57,636 nucleotides of DNA from Verrucomicrobiales bacterium (GTDB lineage: Bacteria; Verrucomicrobiota; Verrucomicrobiia; Limisphaerales; UBA11320): contig JAEUHE010000017.1 of the NCBI GenBank assembly GCA_016793885.1, forward strand, positions 1 through 57,636, in the 5' to 3' direction. The stretch's first letter is position 1, and each line of letters begins with the position of its first letter. The notes under the pieces were generated by a model, which did no database searches, was not told the origin of the DNA, and worked only from the letters and a program-made list of their open reading frames with translations. The position numbers and the translations under genes are program-made. Of this stretch, positions 53,697-57,636 are shown one piece after another.

Positions 53697-56330
53697 ATGA
53701 ACTCAAACCTTAGACTGTTGGTTGGCTCCAGTTCCATCGTGGCGGTAACGGTGAGCCTGGCGCTTTGGCTGATCTCAGGGCCGAGCTCGACACTGGGCTG
53801 GCTCAAATCGGTCTCGCTGGTGCTCGTGCTGTCGGCCGGCAGCGCCGCCCTGGTGGGGCAGCTTGTTCGCCATCTGGCCGCCGAAAGGCTGAATCAGCTC
53901 ATCTCGCACCTCCAAGCCATTGATCGCGACGGTGACTACCGTTTGCGCTCGCAGCTCGCGGGTTCTGACGAAGTCGCTCAGGCCGCCGCGCATCTGGACT
54001 CGATCTTTGCGCGGGTTTTGCAGCAGCTGAGCGATGTTGCGCTCGAGCGTTCCAAACTCGAGACCCGGCTGGAAGCCTGCGAACTGCGGCTGGTGAAAGA
54101 GGTGGAACAGCGTCAGATGTTGGAGGCCGATCGAGACGAGGCGGTCGCCGCATTCGAGAAACGCGTTCGAGAACGCACCGAGGAGCTGTCGCGTGCCAAC
54201 CAGGCTCTAGTCGAGGAAGTGACTCAGCGGACCCAAGCCGAGGGTGCCCTGCGCGAATTTCACGTTGAACTCGAGGAGCGTGTTCAGGAGCGGACTTTCG
54301 AGTTGGCGCTTGCCAACGAGATGCTCGTCAAGGAGATCGAAGATCGTCGGCAGGCGGAGGGCGAGCGTCAGAAGCTGGTGTCCCTCGTGGAAAATGCCAA
54401 TGACTTCATCGCCCTGGTCAGCCTCGAGGGACAGATCACTTTCCTGAATGATGCCGGACGCAAGCTGCTGGGACTAAAGAACCCAATTCAGAGTGTCGCG
54501 CTCCGGGTGGACCAGATCGAAGGTGAGTCCTCGAAGGGAGCCTTCCGTGATATTATTCTGCGCTCCGTGGTGGCCCAGGGTGCTTGGATGGGAGAGATCG
54601 AGCTGCTGTCGTCGGATCCCGAGTCGAGGCGGGTGGCTGCCGAAGTGAGCGCGGTACTCGTGCGCGATCACGAGAATCATCGTCCCCTCTGCGTCGCGCT
54701 CATCATGCGCGACATCACGGATCGCCGGCTTGCCGAAGCGGCCCTGCACGAACTCGAAGAGCGTTTCTCGAAGGCTTTTCACGCGTCTCCAGCATCCGTG
54801 GCGATCATCAGTCTCGCGGGGGGAAGGTTCATTGATGTCAACCGCCGATTCCTCAGCTCGCTCGGCTATGAGGAGCACGAGGTGGTGGGGAAGACCATGG
54901 ACGAGATTCACCTCTGGCTCGCGTCGGAAAGCCAAGGCAAGCTGCTTGAGCAGGTGGAGGTGCATCGGTCCGTGAGGGACTTTCAATGCCGTTGGCTCAC
55001 GCGCTCCGGCGAGGCTCGTGATGTGCAGATTTCGGCCGAGCCCCTCGAGCTGCGACGCGAGAACTGTGTGCTGATGGTGGCGGAGGACACCACGGAGCGA
55101 TTGAAGCTGGAGGATCAGCTTCGTCAGTCCCAGAAGATGGAGGCGGTGGGGCAGCTGGCGGCGGGCATCGCCCACGATTTCAACAACATTCTGACGGTGG
55201 TTCAAGGGCATGCCAGCCTGCTGTTGAACGACCAGGTGAACACCGAGAAGTCCTCGGAGTCCATCAAGTGTGTTTCCAGTGCCGCGGAGCGCGCGGCCAA
55301 CCTGACCCGACAGCTGCTGACCTTCAGTCGGAAACAGGTCGGGCAATGGCGGGAAGTGGATTTGAACTCGGTGGTTCACAATCTTTCGAACATGCTGCGC
55401 AGCCTGATCACCGAGAACATCAATTTGAGCGTTCATTGCTACGAGAACCTGCCTCCGGTTCGAGGGGACGTGAACATGCTCGAGCAGGTGATCTTGAACC
55501 TGGTGGTGAACGCGCGCGACGCCATGCCCAAGGGCGGTACCTTGGTCATCGACACGTCGATCGAGGAAGTGACCGAGGAGGGAGTGCGGGACAATCCCAA
55601 GGGCCGTCCCGGGCGCTTCGTGTGCCTGACCGTCATGGATTCCGGGTGCGGGATGGACGAGGCCACCTTGGAGCGAATCTTTGAGCCGTTCTTTACGACG
55701 AAAGAGTTTGGTCAAGGCACAGGCCTGGGCTTGGCGACGGTCTACGGCGTTGTGACTCAGCACAACGGGTGGATTGATGTCACCAGCCAGCCCGGCAATG
55801 GCACGCTGTTCCGAATTTTTATCCCCGCCCTGGCCTTGCCCCCCACTAAGAAGCCCGACCCGCACGTGGAATCCCCGGCGGAAATTCGAGGAGGGAGTGA
55901 GACGGTTCTGGTGGTGGAGGATGAGTTGGGCTTGCGCATGCTGGTTGAAGCGGTGTTGCAAAAGTATGGATACAACGTCGTGCTGGCCGAGCATGGACCT
56001 GAGGCGTTGGAGCTCTGGGATAAACATCCTGGCAAGATCGACCTCTTGCTCACCGATATGGTCATGCCGCAGGGTTTGACCGGGCTGGAGCTTTCGGAAA
56101 AGCTGCGGGTGAAAAATCCGGAACTTCGGATCATCTACATGAGCGGCTACACGGTAGACTTCATGGGCAACGAAGTAGCCGGCATCCGGGAAGGCTTCAA
56201 TTTTCTACAGAAACCGTATCGGCCTGAGCAGCTCGTTCGGGCGGTGCGTCAAGTGCTCGAAAGCGAGCCGCAGCCTCTTCCCCGACGCATTGCGGTCGGA
56301 GCCCCCAGCGATCAGGCCAAGGCGGCCTGA
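53697..56330 (+). CDS. Hybrid sensor histidine kinase (2 TM, coiled coil, PAS-PAS, HisKA, HATPase, receiver)
   Basis: About 877 residues from ATG 53697; a longer frame begins at 53601. Two membrane helices near the N-terminus (LLVGSSSIVAVTVSLALWLI, then SLVLVLSAGSAALVGQLV) flank only a few residues, so there is little periplasmic sensor. A HAMP-like stretch and a long coiled coil containing two RVRERTEELSRANQ-type repeats lead to two PAS domains, HisKA with His493 in GIAHDFNN, and HATPase boxes NLVVNARDAMPKGG, DSGCGMDEATLERIFEPFF and GTGLGLATVYGVV. The receiver carries phosphoacceptor Asp787 in LLLTDMVMP. No response regulator is adjacent, so the target is unknown. Confidence 0.9.
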   Translation: MNSNLRLLVGSSSIVAVTVSLALWLISGPSSTLGWLKSVSLVLVLSAGSAALVGQLVRHLAAERLNQLISHLQAIDRDGDYRLRSQLAGSDEVAQAAAHLDSIFARVLQQLSDVALERSKLETRLEACELRLVKEVEQRQMLEADRDEAVAAFEKRVRERTEELSRANQALVEEVTQRTQAEGALREFHVELEERVQERTFELALANEMLVKEIEDRRQAEGERQKLVSLVENANDFIALVSLEGQITFLNDAGRKLLGLKNPIQSVALRVDQIEGESSKGAFRDIILRSVVAQGAWMGEIELLSSDPESRRVAAEVSAVLVRDHENHRPLCVALIMRDITDRRLAEAALHELEERFSKAFHASPASVAIISLAGGRFIDVNRRFLSSLGYEEHEVVGKTMDEIHLWLASESQGKLLEQVEVHRSVRDFQCRWLTRSGEARDVQISAEPLELRRENCVLMVAEDTTERLKLEDQLRQSQKMEAVGQLAAGIAHDFNNILTVVQGHASLLLNDQVNTEKSSESIKCVSSAAERAANLTRQLLTFSRKQVGQWREVDLNSVVHNLSNMLRSLITENINLSVHCYENLPPVRGDVNMLEQVILNLVVNARDAMPKGGTLVIDTSIEEVTEEGVRDNPKGRPGRFVCLTVMDSGCGMDEATLERIFEPFFTTKEFGQGTGLGLATVYGVVTQHNGWIDVTSQPGNGTLFRIFIPALALPPTKKPDPHVESPAEIRGGSETVLVVEDELGLRMLVEAVLQKYGYNVVLAEHGPEALELWDKHPGKIDLLLTDMVMPQGLTGLELSEKLRVKNPELRIIYMSGYTVDFMGNEVAGIREGFNFLQKPYRPEQLVRAVRQVLESEPQPLPRRIAVGAPSDQAKAA

Positions 56331-56370
56331 GGACGCGCAGCGTTTGTTCCTACCCCTGAAGAACGCCCAA

Positions 56371-56740
56371 ATCTCTCGCGGAGGCGCGGAGTTCGCGGAG
56401 TTCGCGGAGAGGGGATGGGTATGAATGGAAGAGCCGGTTCTGAGCTCGTTGATCTGGCTGATCGGTCGGTTCCTAAAGAACTGGTGTTCCTCCGCGTTCT
56501 CCGCGTCTCCGCGAGAAAAAGTCTTGTCCCGTGCTTCTGAAGAAAGGCCCCCAAATCTCTCGCGGAGGCGCGGAGAACGCGGAGAGGGGAGGCGGCATGA
56601 GCGGAAGAGCTGGTTCTGACCTTATCGATCTGTCCGATCGGTCGCTTCCTAAATATCTGGTATTCCTCCGCGTCTCCGCGAGAGTAATTTTTCTCCTCTG
56701 ATCCTTAGGAACAGTCCCGAATCTCTCTGTAATCGAACTG
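56371..56740. repeat. Family C repeat array left of the GxxExxY gene (two full units, one partial)
   Basis: Units start with ATCTCTCGCGGAGG at 56371 and 56555 (184 nt apart), and a third begins at 56721 with ATCTCTCTG but is cut off. Within unit 1 the arms CTCGCGGAGGCGCGGAG (56375-56391) and CTCCGCGTCTCCGCGAG (56499-56515) are inverted at 16 of 17 positions. The unit closes with AAGTCTTGTCCC and CTTCTGAAGAAAGGCCCCC. This fills the 410-bp gap after the kinase gene. Confidence 0.85.
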
Positions 56741-57169
56741 CTACCGTTCTGGTTGTTGGTTGACTCTGAGCGTTGGTGAGTCGCACGCCGCGAGTTTGTT
56801 CACTACTCGGTGTAATCCTTCTTTCATCGTCACAGCTCCAAAGTTCATCAATAGGCCCACTGGCTGCTTGAGTAGTCTGAGATAGGTGAGGATCTGTTTG
56901 AAGTGTACGGGTGCTAGAGTCTCTAAGGATTTCAGTTCTAGCGGAACACGACTCTCGACCAATAAATCGACCTTGAACCCGTCGTGGATGATGAGCCCAT
57001 CATACTCGAATTGGACGAGTTTCTGACGCTCGACCTGCAGCCCACACTTGTCTAGATCCCTAGCCAGGACCAATTCGTAAACAGACTCCATCAATCCAGG
57101 ACCGAGATCTCGGTGGATCTTGACCGCGGAGTTAACAATAATACCGGTAATTGAATCGAGCTCTAACAT
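56741..57169 (-). CDS. GxxExxY family protein
   Basis: A 142-residue protein of the GxxExxY family. The name motif appears as GLMESVYE near residue 25, after a leading helix (ITGIIVNSAVKIHRDLGPG), followed by LVQFEYDGLIIHDGFKVDLLVE and LELKSLETLAPVHFKQILTYLRLL. The D-x-x-V/L and E-L-K pattern in the latter two resembles a PD-(D/E)XK nuclease core, as noted for this family; nuclease activity is not proven. C-terminal residues GLLMNFGAVTMKEGLHRVV are typical. It lies between near-identical family C repeats on both sides, a setting often seen for this family, which suggests gene and repeats move or duplicate together. Confidence 0.85.
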   Translation of the reverse strand: MLELDSITGIIVNSAVKIHRDLGPGLMESVYELVLARDLDKCGLQVERQKLVQFEYDGLIIHDGFKVDLLVESRVPLELKSLETLAPVHFKQILTYLRLLKQPVGLLMNFGAVTMKEGLHRVVNKLAACDSPTLRVNQQPER

Positions 57170-57636
57170 GGCTTCTGCCTCCTTTCTAAGATCGTCTCAT
57201 TCGAGAGAAGTTCTTATGCCTCGTCAAGCTCGAGGTTGCGGCCCTGAAATCACGTCCCGGCCCCGAATCTCTCGCGGAGGCGCGGAGTTCGCGGAGAGGG
57301 ATGGGCATGAATGGAGGAGCCGGTTCTGAGCTCGTTGATCTGCCTGATCGGTCGGTTCCTAAAGAACTGGTGTTCCTCCGCGTTCTCCGCGTCTCCGCGA
57401 GAAAAAGTCTTGTCCCCTGCTTCTGAAGAAAGGCCCCCAAATCTCTCGCGGAGGCGCGGAGTTCGCGGAGAGGGGATGGGCATGAGCGGAAGAGTGGGAT
57501 CTGACCTGAATGGCAGTTAGTTAGCGCTTCGAAGAAATGCGGTATTTGGGACCGAAGACGCTGTTTTTGTAGTATCGGTTTCGATGGGAAATTTCGCGAA
57601 ACGTTCTCCGATGTTTCATCAGGAGCGGATAAGGCT
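57170..57636. repeat. Family C repeats right of the GxxExxY gene, then unassigned end of window
   Basis: Units begin with ATCTCTCGCGGAGG at 57267 and 57441 (174 nt apart). The first is almost identical to the unit at 56371, differing mainly by a 9-nt TTCGCGGAG duplication present in the left copy. The second is truncated near 57510. Bases 57510-57636 contain no gene or signal I recognise; an open frame may continue beyond the window. Confidence 0.8.

Noticed and set aside
54474..56027. Long open frame on the minus strand opposite the histidine kinase
   Set aside because: Antisense to well-conserved kinase boxes, with a His/Leu/Gln-rich composition typical of shadow frames in GC-rich DNA.

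Overview
The window is about 57.6 kb of GC-rich bacterial chromosome, most probably from a Verrucomicrobiota member, perhaps of the subdivision 3 / Pedosphaera-Limisphaera type. The lineage call rests on gene content: a DUF1549/DUF1553 plus DUF1501 pair, a very large ThuA / membrane-bound dehydrogenase / HEAT / cytochrome c protein, huge secreted lamin-tail plus CotH proteins, many secreted proteins ending in a [F/Y]-[Y/F]-R tail, and intergenic spacers full of palindromic repeats. No rRNA, tRNA, CRISPR array, insertion sequence or phage gene was recognised.

Layout. 1-9.8 kb: the 3' end of a terpene-cyclase-like protein, three secreted proteins (thrombospondin type 3 repeats; a secreted metallo-beta-lactamase fold; a PA14-like protein), an octaheme cytochrome c and a sialidase-fold protein. 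9.8-18 kb: an esterase just downstream of the 1708-residue ThuA/dehydrogenase/haem protein, then an esterase-D-type lipoprotein. 18-19.5 kb: a HAD-Nudix fusion overlapping folB. 19.9-26 kb: the DUF1549/1553 and DUF1501 genes, then lysC and argG. 26.4-30.3 kb: an overlapping operon for molybdate/tungstate-type uptake (double substrate-binding protein, permease, ATPase) ending in a MoeB-like gene. 30.6-38.9 kb: a 2048-residue LTD/LamG/CotH protein, a lone 2-oxoacid dehydrogenase E2 and a metallophosphoesterase. 39-44.3 kb: the SAM cycle genes metK and ahcY, a divergent ArsR-methyltransferase and a cysteine desulfurase. 44.3-57.6 kb: a second LTD/CotH protein, further secreted proteins, a TIM-barrel protein followed by a quinoprotein remnant, DUF4197, an orphan hybrid histidine kinase, and a GxxExxY gene embedded in direct repeats.

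How it fits together. Housekeeping enzymes (lysC, argG, folB, metK, ahcY, cysteine desulfurase) are interleaved with a large secreted or envelope repertoire for breaking down or binding organic matter, and with haem proteins. Four coherent modules stand out: molybdate uptake with a MoeB-like enzyme; metK-ahcY with a probable SAM/SAH-linked regulator; HAD-Nudix-FolB, which may cover consecutive pterin steps of folate synthesis; and DUF1549/1553-DUF1501. The spacers carry at least five palindromic repeat families. These repeats, a [F/Y]-[Y/F]-R tail module shared by six secreted proteins, and the HAD-Nudix-folB gene pair are the most interesting features.
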